This document shows, piece by piece, positions 43,496-51,191 of a DNA stretch of 64,000 bases. A program made the translations under genes and the position numbers. Below the pieces are notes generated by a model. That model ran no database searches, was not told the origin of the DNA, and saw nothing but the letters and a program-made list of their open reading frames with translations. This DNA comes from Phaeacidiphilus oryzae TH49 (GTDB lineage: Bacteria > Actinomycetota > Actinomycetes > Streptomycetales > Streptomycetaceae), in NCBI RefSeq assembly GCF_000744815.1, contig NZ_JQMQ01000005.1, positions 566,055-630,054 of the forward strand. The letters run 5' to 3'. Each line of letters starts with the position of its first letter. Within the stretch, counting starts at the first letter, position 1.

Positions 43496-44556
43496 ATGGA
43501 ACTCCCCACCTCCGCCTCCGCCCGCAGGGGCACGGGCACCGGCACGGACACGAGCCCCGGCGCGGACACCGGCAGCGGGACGGCCGCCGCGGCCGAGCCG
43601 GGGCCCGCCCCGGACCGGCCGCGCCCCGGCGCCGCGCCGGCCGCCGGGTCCCGCGCCGCCAGGGCCTGGTCCTCGGCGGCCTGGTGCTGCCCTGCCTGCT
43701 GCTCTTCGCCGTCTTCGTGGTCTATCCGCTGGTCTCCGGCGTCCGGTACAGCTTCTACAACTGGAACGGCACAGGCCCGCTGATCGACTTCGTCGGGCTG
43801 CGCAACTACACCTACACCCTCTTCGACTCGCAGTTCGCGCCGCAGTTCTGGCACGCCGTCGAGCACAACCTGTACTTCTTCGCGATCTCGATGGTGCTCA
43901 CCCTGGTGATCGGCATCGGCCTCGCCTACCTGCTGCTCCTCCAGAACGAGCGGGCGTCCCGCCGGTACTCGGTGATCCTGATGCTGCCGTTCACCCTGCC
44001 GCCGGTGGCGATCGCCTATGTGTGGACGGTCTATCTGGAGCCCAACACGGGGGTGCTCTACTCCGCCCTCAACACCCTCCACCTGGACGCGCTGGCGGCG
44101 CCCTTCCTGGGCTCCACCACCCTGGCCCTGCCCACCATCGCGGTGATCACCGCCTGGGCCGGGATGGGCTTCCCGGTGCTCCTCTTCCTCGCCTCGCTGA
44201 CCGACATCCCGCAGGACATGCTGGACGCGGCGGCCCTGGACGGGGCCGGACGGCTGCGCACCCTGTGGTCGGTGCTCATCCCGGCGATCAGGCCGACCAT
44301 CCTGATGGTCACCACGATGAACTTCATCGGGGCCTTCGGCACCTTCGACCTGATCTACATCCTGGAGGGCACCCAGGCGGGCCCCGACTACTCCACCGAC
44401 GTCCTGGGCACCCTCTTCTACCGCACCGGTTTCGGCGGGTTCGGCAGCACCGCGCAGTCGATGGGCCTGGCCACCGCGCTGGCCCTGCTCGGCTTCGTGA
44501 TCGTGGTCGCCGTCTCGGCGGTGCTGCTGCGGCTGCAGAAGCGGTTCGCGGACTGA
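43496..44556 (+). CDS. Sugar ABC importer permease (MalF type), MurNAc locus (one frame break)
   Basis: ATG 43496, 7 nt after the binding-protein stop, opens a Thr/Gly/Ala-rich N-terminus. Near 43664, at an AGGGCC, the frame moves by -1 into GLVLGGLVLPCLLLFAVFVV (first helix) and runs to 44556. One added G gives about 353 residues. Six helices follow the MalF pattern, and the EAA loop is MLDAAALDGAGRLRTLWSVLIPAI. Reading only the continuous frame would start at GTG 43684, inside the first helix, and lose the N-terminus. Probably a sequence error. It pairs with the permease at 41210. Confidence 0.78.
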
Positions 44557-44587
44557 CGGCGCCGGGACGAGGCGCCAGGCGTCCGGG

Positions 44588-44632
44588 GAGCGCCGGGGCC
44601 GGGAGCGCCGCGGCCGGGAGCGCCGACGTCGG
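44588..44632. repeat. Three tandem copies of a 15-bp repeat
   Basis: Three head-to-tail copies (GAGCGCCGGGGCCGG and two variants) fill the short spacer between the convergent permease and dehydrogenase genes. Confidence 0.75.
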
Positions 44633-44638
44633 CTGCGG

Positions 44639-45655
44639 CTAGCCGTTCGGGGCGATGGTGATGTGCACCTTGGGCGCGCCGCCGGCCTGGGTGCGGGCGA
44701 GTTCCAGGGCCTTGGGCACCTGCTCCAGCTCGCAGCGGGCGCGCAGGCAGTGGTCGACGGCTATCGCCCCGGTGCGGATCAGGGTCAGCGCCTCCCGGAA
44801 GGAGGCGAGTCCCGGTTCGAACTGGGCGCCGCTGCACCACTCCACGGCCACCGTGTCGCGGAACGCCCGGTCCACCGGGAACGGCGAGAGACCGGGGAGC
44901 TCCGGGTAGCCGAAGCAGCCGACCGTCCCGCGCTTGCGGACCGCCGCGACCGCCTGCGCCCGGGTGGCGTCGAACCCGGCCGCCTCGATCACCAGGTCGG
45001 CCCCGCGTCCGCCGGTCGCCTCCAGCACCGCCTCGGTGAAGTCCTCGCCGGGCGCCCGCACGGTGCGGGCCGCGCCCAGCCGGGCGGCCTCGGCCAGCCG
45101 GCCCTCGTCCAGATCGGAGACGGCGACCACGTCGTAGCCGCGGCGGAGCAGCAGTTGGAGGAGAAAGAGCCCGGCGGAGCCCGCCCCGATGACGGCGGCG
45201 GTGCCGCCCTCCCCGTCCCTCGCGCCCGGGGCGGAGCGGAGGAAGCGCTTCAGCGCGAAGACCGTGGTGCCCAACTGCTGGGCCAGCAGCAGCCGTTCGA
45301 TGCCCGTCTCGGCGACGGCCGCGGCCGGCAGCGGGATCAGCCAGCGCCGCTCGACGGCCTGGTACTCGGCGAAGCAGCAGCCGAGCCGCCCGGAGGGCAC
45401 GGTCAGCACCGGGGTGCCGGGCGGAAGGCCGGCGTCCCCGCTGCTCTCGTCGATCACCCCGACGCCCTCGTGCCCGGGGTACCCCGGCACGCCGAGGAAC
45501 TCCTCGTCGTGGAAGCCGTGGTGGACGACGTGGATGTCGGACCCGCAGACGGAGGCGTGCCGCATCCGCACCAGCAACTGGTCCGGACGCGGCCTGGGAA
45601 CGGGGAAGTCGGCCACCTCGACGCGGCCGGGCTCGGGCACGAAGGCTGCGCGCAT
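44639..45655 (-). CDS. Zinc-binding alcohol/polyol dehydrogenase-like protein
   Basis: 338-residue medium-chain dehydrogenase. Catalytic-zinc ligands are C and H/E in VCGSDIHVVHHG and YPGHEGVGV. The Rossmann motif is AAVIGAGSAGLFLLQLLLRRGYDVVAVSDLD. The four-Cys structural-zinc loop is missing, replaced by PSGRLGCCFAEYQAV, as in sugar-dehydrogenase-like branches. ATG 45655 with GGAGG upstream. Divergent from a ribose-type ABC importer over a 267-bp spacer, so it probably oxidises the imported sugar or polyol, whose identity is not evident. Confidence 0.83.
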   Translation of the reverse strand: MRAAFVPEPGRVEVADFPVPRPRPDQLLVRMRHASVCGSDIHVVHHGFHDEEFLGVPGYPGHEGVGVIDESSGDAGLPPGTPVLTVPSGRLGCCFAEYQAVERRWLIPLPAAAVAETGIERLLLAQQLGTTVFALKRFLRSAPGARDGEGGTAAVIGAGSAGLFLLQLLLRRGYDVVAVSDLDEGRLAEAARLGAARTVRAPGEDFTEAVLEATGGRGADLVIEAAGFDATRAQAVAAVRKRGTVGCFGYPELPGLSPFPVDRAFRDTVAVEWCSGAQFEPGLASFREALTLIRTGAIAVDHCLRARCELEQVPKALELARTQAGGAPKVHITIAPNG

Positions 45656-45714
45656 ACGGGTCCCTCCGAGGGGCTGCCTGGCACGGAACGCTCCTGCCCG
45701 ACCAGCTTGCCGCA

Positions 45715-45724
45715 TTGCATACAA
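45715..45724. promoter_or_regulatory. Possible GntR-like site between dehydrogenase and importer
   Basis: TTGCATACAA is a near-palindrome in an A/T-rich patch 60 bp before the dehydrogenase start, resembling FadR-type GntR half-sites. Weak evidence; no regulator gene is adjacent. Confidence 0.25.
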
Positions 45725-45922
45725 ATGATCGAGAGTGCGCCCACCGGGACGGAAGGTGCCGTGTGCGGGGTATTGCCCCTCCTGTCACGCGGACTTAACC
45801 TGGCGAAATTCGGCGGCGCCCGGTTCTCCACCCGAATCCGCCGTACCCACCGGCACATCGTGATCGCCCGCTTCCCCCCGTACGTTCCACGGCTTACGGC
45901 GCAGGAGAGGTGACGGTTCATC

Positions 45923-46960
45923 ATGCTCAGTCGGCACGGATTCCGGATCGGCGCGCTGACGGTCGCGCTGGTCGCAGCGGCGGCCGGCTGCGGCCGCGGC
46001 GGCACCGCCCACAGCTCCTCGTCCGGCGGCGCCGGCGGGGGCCTGAAGGTCGCCATCGTCACCCGCGACTTCAGCAACCCGTACTGGGCGGCCCTACGGG
46101 ACGGCGCCCTGGCGCAGGGGAGGAAGCTGGGCGTGCGGGTCAACGTCCAGGCCGGCGCCGACGAGACCGATTCGGACGGCGAGAACGCCAAGATCTCCAC
46201 CCTGGCGGGCCAGGGGTACAACTGCTTCGGCGTGGTCCCGGTGAACGCCACCAACGTGATCACCCCGCTAGTGCCGGTGGCGCAGAAGAAGATCCCGATC
46301 CTCGACCTGGACACCCAGATCAGCCCGTCCGCCGCCTCCGCCGCCGGGGTCTCCTTCGCCACCTTCATCGGCTCGGACAACTCCGACGCGGGCCGGATCG
46401 CCGGCCAGAGGATGCTCCAGGTCCTGGGCGGCACGGGCAAGGTGGCCGTGCTCCAGGGCATCGCGGGCGAGCAGAACGGCATCAACCGGGTGAACGCCTT
46501 CTCCCAAACCGTGGCCGGCAAGCTGACCATCGTGCAGAAGGCGCCCGCCGACTACGAGCAGGACAAGGCGCTCACCGTCACCGAGGCCGTCCTCCGCGCC
46601 CACCCGGACATCACCGGGATCTTCGCCGCCAACGACACCATGGGCCTGGGGGCCGCCCAGGCGATCACCAACGCCGGCAGGTCCGGCCGGATCAAGGTCA
46701 TCTCGGTGGACGGCATCCAGGACGCCCTGCAGTCCGTGCAGTCCGGCACCCTCTCCGGCACCGTCACCCAGTACCCGTACGCCGAGGGCCAGTTGGCGGT
46801 CTCCGCCTGTCTGGCGCTGGCCGAGCACAAGACCGTCCCGGCCCGGGTGGTCTCCCCGATCAAGCTGATCACCTCGCAGAACGTGCAGCAGGCCCGATCG
46901 GCCTTCCCCAAGCCGTACTTCGCCTACTCCGACCCGATCACCCCGCTGGTGGCGAAGTGA
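45923..46960 (+). CDS. Ribose-type ABC importer, lipoprotein binding subunit
   Basis: 345-residue periplasmic-binding-protein type 4 (RbsB-like). The lipoprotein signal ends AAAAGCGRG (Cys at about 23). Mature sequence: LKVAIVTRDFSNPYWAALRDGALAQGRKLGVRVNVQ, then GYNCFGVVPVNATNVITPLV, IPILDLDTQI, GIFAANDTMGLGAAQAITNAG and ISVDGIQDAL. These are the conserved ligand-pocket positions of the family (N, P, W; D, N, D). AGGAGAGG lies about 15 nt before the ATG. First of three genes encoding a complete importer. Confidence 0.88.
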   Translation: MLSRHGFRIGALTVALVAAAAGCGRGGTAHSSSSGGAGGGLKVAIVTRDFSNPYWAALRDGALAQGRKLGVRVNVQAGADETDSDGENAKISTLAGQGYNCFGVVPVNATNVITPLVPVAQKKIPILDLDTQISPSAASAAGVSFATFIGSDNSDAGRIAGQRMLQVLGGTGKVAVLQGIAGEQNGINRVNAFSQTVAGKLTIVQKAPADYEQDKALTVTEAVLRAHPDITGIFAANDTMGLGAAQAITNAGRSGRIKVISVDGIQDALQSVQSGTLSGTVTQYPYAEGQLAVSACLALAEHKTVPARVVSPIKLITSQNVQQARSAFPKPYFAYSDPITPLVAK

Positions 46961-46973
46961 GCGCGGTGGCCGG

Positions 46974-47969
46974 ATGAGCGTCACCACCGGGACCGGCGAG
47001 CGCGGGGACCACGTGAGCGCGGAACCCTTCGAACCGAGCCGCTGGCGGCGCTGGTCGCCGGCGCTGGCCCGGCATGCCGCGGCGATCGGGCTGCTCGGGG
47101 TGTTCGTGGTGTTCTTCATCGCCACCCCGGACTTCCTGACCGTCGGCAACATCACCGACCTGCTGGTCTCGGCGGCGATCCTGGTCGTGCTGGCCCTGGG
47201 CCAGCAGGTGGTGATCGTCGCCGCCGGGATCGACCTGTCGGTCGGCGCCAACCTGCCCTGGGCCGCGGTGCTCTTCGGCGAGGGGATGTCGCACGGCTGG
47301 GGGGTGACCGCCTCGACGCTGCTCTCGATCGCCGGGGCGGGCGCGGTCGGCCTGGTCAACGGGCTGGTCACGGCGGTGGCCGGGGTCACCGACTTCATCG
47401 CCACCCTGGGTTCGCTGAGCGTGGTCAGCGGCATCTCGCTGCTGCTGACCGCGGGCAACACCACCCCGGTCTCCTCCCCCTTCCTCCGCCGTCTCGCGCT
47501 GGACGGGATCGGCCCGGTGCGGTGGTTCTGGCTGGTGGCGGCGGTGGTCGCGGCCGCCGTCTGGCTCGGCATCGCGCGCACCAGGACCGGCACCCACCTG
47601 CTGGCCACCGGCGGAAACCTGGAGGCGGCACGGGAGGCCGGCATCCCGGTGGCCCGGATGCGGGTGCTGGCCTACACGGCGTCCGGGCTCCTCTGCGGAC
47701 TGGCCGGGGTGCTGTACGTGGCGCGCACCGGCGGGGCGGACCCGACGCTGCAGACCGACTTCCTCCTCAGCTCGATCGCCGCCGTGGTGCTCGGCGGGTC
47801 GAGCCTCTTCGGCGGGCAGAGCGCGGTGCTGGGCACGGTGGCCGGCGCGGTGCTGCTGACCGCACTGGTCAACGGGTTCACCATCCTCGGTATCTCGCAG
47901 TACTACCAGCCGATCGCGGTGGGCGGGGTGGTGGTCGCGGCCGCCGTCCTGTCCCGCTTCAAGCGGTAG
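46974..47969 (+). CDS. Ribose-type ABC importer, permease
   Basis: 331-residue RbsC-like membrane protein (BPD_transp_2) with about ten helices. Family blocks: LTVGNITDLLVSAAILVVLALGQQVVIVAAGIDLSVGANL, GLVNGLVTAVAGVTDFIATLGSLSVVSGI and AAVVLGGSSLFGGQSAVLGTVAGAVLLTALVNGFTILGIS. Begins 13 nt after the binding-protein gene. A GTG at about 47013 (GGGGA upstream) is an alternative start. Confidence 0.87.
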   Translation: MSVTTGTGERGDHVSAEPFEPSRWRRWSPALARHAAAIGLLGVFVVFFIATPDFLTVGNITDLLVSAAILVVLALGQQVVIVAAGIDLSVGANLPWAAVLFGEGMSHGWGVTASTLLSIAGAGAVGLVNGLVTAVAGVTDFIATLGSLSVVSGISLLLTAGNTTPVSSPFLRRLALDGIGPVRWFWLVAAVVAAAVWLGIARTRTGTHLLATGGNLEAAREAGIPVARMRVLAYTASGLLCGLAGVLYVARTGGADPTLQTDFLLSSIAAVVLGGSSLFGGQSAVLGTVAGAVLLTALVNGFTILGISQYYQPIAVGGVVVAAAVLSRFKR

Positions 47970-47988
47970 GAGCAGAAGGGGGATTGAC

Positions 47989-48810
47989 ATGGCGTCGGTG
48001 TCCGAGCGGGCGGGCGCGCCCGGCGGCGGCCCGGCCGTCCCGGCCGACTCGCTGGTCGAGGCGCGCGGCCTGGTGAAGACCTTCGACGCGGTACGCGCCC
48101 TCCAGGGCCTGACCGTCACCGTCCCGCGCGGCGAGATCACCGCGCTGGTCGGCGACAACGGCGCCGGGAAGTCCACGCTGATCCGCTGCCTGACGGGGGT
48201 GGACGCGCCGGACGCGGGCGAGATCGTCTTCGACGGCTCGCCGATCCATCTGGACTCCCCCGCCCGTGCCCGCCGGCGCGGCATCGAGACCGTCTACCAG
48301 GACCTGGCCCTGGTGGAGGACCTGCGGGTGTGGCAGAACCTCTTCCTCAACCGGGAGTTGAGGTACGGACCGCTCCGGCTCGGCCTCCTCGACCGGCGGC
48401 GGATGATCGAGGAGAGCCGGCAGATCCTGGCCCGGCTGGAGGTGGACGTCCCCTCGGTGCGGGCCACCGTCCGCCGGATGTCCGGCGGCCAGCGCCAGTG
48501 CGTGGCCATCGCCCGCGCGGTGACCTGGGGCCGCTCGCTGGTCATCATGGACGAGCCGACGGCCGCGCTGGGCGTCCGGGAGACCCACGCGGTGGAGAGG
48601 CTGGTGCTGCGGCTGAAGGAGCGCGGGGTCACCGTGCTGATCATCAGCCACGACCTGGACCAGGTGCTGCGGATCGCGGACGGGGTGTGGGTGCTCCGGC
48701 GCGGGCGCGCGGTCGGCTACCGCCGGATCGCGGCCACCGGCGGAGACGAGCTCGTCGGCCTGATCACCGGCGCGATCGCCGGCGACGGCGGCGCGACCGC
48801 ACCGGCCTGA
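47989..48810 (+). CDS. Ribose-type ABC importer, single-domain ATPase
   Basis: 273 residues with one nucleotide-binding domain: Walker A GDNGAGKST, Q-loop VYQDLALVEDL, signature RMSGGQRQ, Walker B LVIMDEPTAALG, and H-loop ISHDL. RbsA-type ATPases usually have two fused domains of about 500 residues; this single-domain form must work as a homodimer, as in the FrcA-type branch. AGGAG lies upstream, 20 nt after the permease. Completes the import system. Confidence 0.88.
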   Translation: MASVSERAGAPGGGPAVPADSLVEARGLVKTFDAVRALQGLTVTVPRGEITALVGDNGAGKSTLIRCLTGVDAPDAGEIVFDGSPIHLDSPARARRRGIETVYQDLALVEDLRVWQNLFLNRELRYGPLRLGLLDRRRMIEESRQILARLEVDVPSVRATVRRMSGGQRQCVAIARAVTWGRSLVIMDEPTAALGVRETHAVERLVLRLKERGVTVLIISHDLDQVLRIADGVWVLRRGRAVGYRRIAATGGDELVGLITGAIAGDGGATAPA

Positions 48811-48898
48811 GAGCGCGGCCCACGACTCAGCAGGAGCCGACCCGCGGCCCGCGGCCCAGCGGCAGCGGCCTGCGGCTCAGCGAGACCAGGCCCGCGGC

Positions 48899-49204
48899 TC
48901 AGCGGCAGCGGACCGCCCCGGCCGCGCGGCGGGCGAGCGCGCCCACCCGGGCCAGGTTGACGCCGTATCCGATGCCGAAGGAGTGCGGAGTGAAGAGGGC
49001 CGGGTTCTCCGGATCCCAGTACTCCCGGCGGACCTTGCCGACCGTGGGGCGCCGCAGGTCGTACGGCACGCCGACGACCCGCCCCGTCCAGGTGCGCTCG
49101 GCGGCGGGCTGCCGCAGCTCCTTGACCACCGCCGCACCCAGGAGCCCCAGCACGGCCAGTCCGATCAGCCGGTTCCGGCCGCCCTTCCCGCCGTTCCCAC
49201 CCAT
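48899..49204 (-). CDS. Small membrane-anchored DUF5808-type protein
   Basis: 101 residues: a Gly/Lys/Arg-rich start, one hydrophobic helix (RLIGLAVLGLLGAAVVKEL) and a DUF5808-like soluble part (VPYDLRRPTVGKVRREYWDPENPALFTPHSFGIGYGVNLARVGA). The W-D-P-E-N-P and F-G-x-G-x-x-x-N-x-x-R blocks are typical. Function unknown. Confidence 0.75.
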   Translation of the reverse strand: MGGNGGKGGRNRLIGLAVLGLLGAAVVKELRQPAAERTWTGRVVGVPYDLRRPTVGKVRREYWDPENPALFTPHSFGIGYGVNLARVGALARRAAGAVRCR

Positions 49205-49296
49205 GCCGCCCCCCTCCCGGCCTCCGCGCGCATTGGTTCCGCTCCGCTGTCAGCGCGGCGGAGGCCTCCGCCGAATCGCCCTCCCCAGCTTAGACA

Positions 49297-49342
49297 CCAC
49301 CGCCGAACCGCCGAACCGCCGAACCACCCAACCGCCGAACCG
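49297..49342. repeat. CCGAACCG-type 9-bp tandem repeat
   Basis: About five imperfect copies of CCGCCGAAC in the 217-bp spacer between the DUF5808 gene and the enoyl-CoA hydratase gene. Nothing else is seen in that spacer. Confidence 0.7.
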
Positions 49343-49421
49343 CAGGCCCGGCAGGCACCCACCCCGCGCGGCGCCGCAGCCGCAAGCGGGGGCGAGCGCG
49401 CTCGCGCGGGCCCGCCCCGCC

Positions 49422-50327
49422 TCAGTACTCGTCAGGACGGGCCGGCCACGCCGGGACGCCCTCGGGGTAGTCCTTGGTGACCGTCCCCGGATAGCGCGGC
49501 GGGCGCTTCTCCAGGAAGGCCGTGATCCCCTCGGCCGCGTCGGGGCCCCGACCGAGCTCGAACATCGCGCGCGAGTCGTAGCGATGCGCGGCCCACGGCG
49601 TGGGCTCGCTCAGCATCCCCCACATCATCTGCCGGGCCACCGCCACCGACACCGCCGAGGTGTTCTCGGCGATCTCGCGGGCGATCCCGCGGGCCGCGCC
49701 CATCAGCTCGCCGGCCGGCACCACCCGGGAGACCAGCCGCCCGGCCCGCGCCTCCTCCGCGTCGAAGACCCGGCCGGTGGCCACCCACTCCATCGCCTGG
49801 GAGATCCCGACCACCCGCGGCAGGAACCAGCTGGACGCCGCCTCCGGCACGATCCCGCGCCGGGCGAAGACGAAGCCGAAGCGCGCGGTGTCGGCCGCGA
49901 TCCGGATGTCCATCGGCAGCGTCATGGTGACCCCGACGCCGACCGCCGGCCCGTTGAAGGCCGCGATCACCGGCTTGCGGCAGGCGGCGATCCGCAGCGC
50001 GACCGTGCCGCCGCCGTCCCTCGGCACCCCGTCGATCTCTCCGTGCGCCGCCCGCCGGGCGTCCCCGGTCGCGGTCCCGTCGAAGGTGGCGGCGCCGCCG
50101 CCGAGGTCGGCGCCGGCGCAGAAGGCGCGGCCCGCGCCGGTGACGATCACCGCGCGCACCCCGTCGTCCGCGTCCACCCGGTCGAAGGCGGCGATCAGCT
50201 CGCGGGCCATGGTGAGGGTGAAGGCGTTCAGCCGGTCCGGCCGGTGGAGCGTGATGGTCGCGATCCGGTCCTCGACGGTGTACCGGATCTCCTCGAAGTC
50301 TGCGGACTCCCGCTCGGCGGCACTCAC
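49422..50327 (-). CDS. Enoyl-CoA hydratase/isomerase family protein 1
   Basis: 301-residue crotonase-fold enzyme: ATITLHRPDRLNAFTLTMARELIAAF, the oxyanion-hole GAGRAFCAGADLGGG and PVIAAFNGPAVGVGVTMTLPMDIRIAADTARFGFVFARRGIVPEAASSWFLPR. The Glu of IVPE fits the second catalytic Glu, while the first is replaced, as in many family members. The stretch GTATGDARRAAHGEIDGVPRDGGG is an insert near the oxyanion loop. GTG 50327 overlaps the stop of the next gene as GTGA, which decides the start. Hydrates or isomerises unsaturated acyl-CoA in the adjacent degradation cluster. Confidence 0.87.
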   Translation of the reverse strand: MSAAERESADFEEIRYTVEDRIATITLHRPDRLNAFTLTMARELIAAFDRVDADDGVRAVIVTGAGRAFCAGADLGGGAATFDGTATGDARRAAHGEIDGVPRDGGGTVALRIAACRKPVIAAFNGPAVGVGVTMTLPMDIRIAADTARFGFVFARRGIVPEAASSWFLPRVVGISQAMEWVATGRVFDAEEARAGRLVSRVVPAGELMGAARGIAREIAENTSAVSVAVARQMMWGMLSEPTPWAAHRYDSRAMFELGRGPDAAEGITAFLEKRPPRYPGTVTKDYPEGVPAWPARPDEY

Positions 50328-51118
50328 CGTCGCACCGCCCACCGGCCGGTGAAGACCGGCGTCGTCTTGGCCAGGAAGGCCTCCTTCGCCGCCTGGGCGT
50401 CCTCGGTGGCGAAGTTGACGACCTGCGCCCGGGCCTCGTTCTCCAGCGCCTCCCGCAGCGAGGCTTGGACGCCCTCGTGGAGCAGCGCCTTGGACTGGGC
50501 GATGGCCACCGGCGGCTGCGCGGCCAGCCGGGCGGCCTGCTCGGCGACGAATCCGTCCAGCTCCGGGTCCTCCCTGACCCAGGTGACCAGGCCCAGCGAG
50601 CGGGCCTCCGGCGCGTCGACGAAGTCGCCGAACAGCGCCAGCCGCTTGGCCTGCTGCATCCCGACCAGCCGGGGCAGCAGCCAGGAGCCGCCGCAGTCCA
50701 GGGAGAGTCCGCGCCTGGCGAATATCTGGCTGAACCGCGCGTCCGGCGCGGCCGCCACCAGATCGCAGGCCAGGGCCAGGCTCCAGCCCGCGCCGACCGC
50801 CACCCCGCGGACCTTGGCGATGGTCGGCTTGGGCAGCTCGTGGAGGGCCAGGGCCACCTCGTTCACCCGGCGCATGGCCTCCAGCGGATGGCCGGGCCGC
50901 TCGCCGGACAGGTCGGCCCCGGCACAGAAGTCGCCCTCCGCGCCGGTGAGGACGACCGCCCGGACCTCCGGGTCGCGGCCGGCGTCCACCAGGGCCGCGT
51001 GCAGCAGCCGCCAGGTGGGGTGGTCCAGGGCGTTCTTGCGGCGCGGGCGGTTGATGGTGATCGTGGCCACCGCTCCCTCCCGGCCGACCAGGAGGGACTG
51101 CTGCTCGACGGTAGTCAT
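50324..51118 (-). CDS. Enoyl-CoA hydratase/isomerase family protein 2
   Basis: 264-residue crotonase-fold enzyme: ATITINRPRRKNALDHPTWRLLHAALVDA, TGAEGDFCAGADLSGE, PTIAKVRGVAVGAGWSLALACDLVAAAPDARFSQIFARRGLSLDCGGSWLLPRLVG. Here the usual catalytic Glu of GxxPE is replaced by Asp-Cys (LSLDCGGS), so it may be an isomerase or another crotonase-type enzyme. ATG 51118 follows AAAGGAACGC. Forms a unit with the preceding hydratase and the two dehydrogenases. Confidence 0.85.
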   Translation of the reverse strand: MTTVEQQSLLVGREGAVATITINRPRRKNALDHPTWRLLHAALVDAGRDPEVRAVVLTGAEGDFCAGADLSGERPGHPLEAMRRVNEVALALHELPKPTIAKVRGVAVGAGWSLALACDLVAAAPDARFSQIFARRGLSLDCGGSWLLPRLVGMQQAKRLALFGDFVDAPEARSLGLVTWVREDPELDGFVAEQAARLAAQPPVAIAQSKALLHEGVQASLREALENEARAQVVNFATEDAQAAKEAFLAKTTPVFTGRWAVRR

Positions 51119-51191
51119 GCGTTCCTTTCCGGACACTGCGTCCTGCGGGGTCGTACCGGCCGGGGGCCGGCGCGCGGCCGGCGCGGCCGGC

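Noticed and set aside
43600-43700. Programmed frameshifting in the importer permease
   Set aside because: No slippery heptamer or downstream pseudoknot is visible, and the same type of break occurs in three unrelated genes. A base-call fault is simpler.
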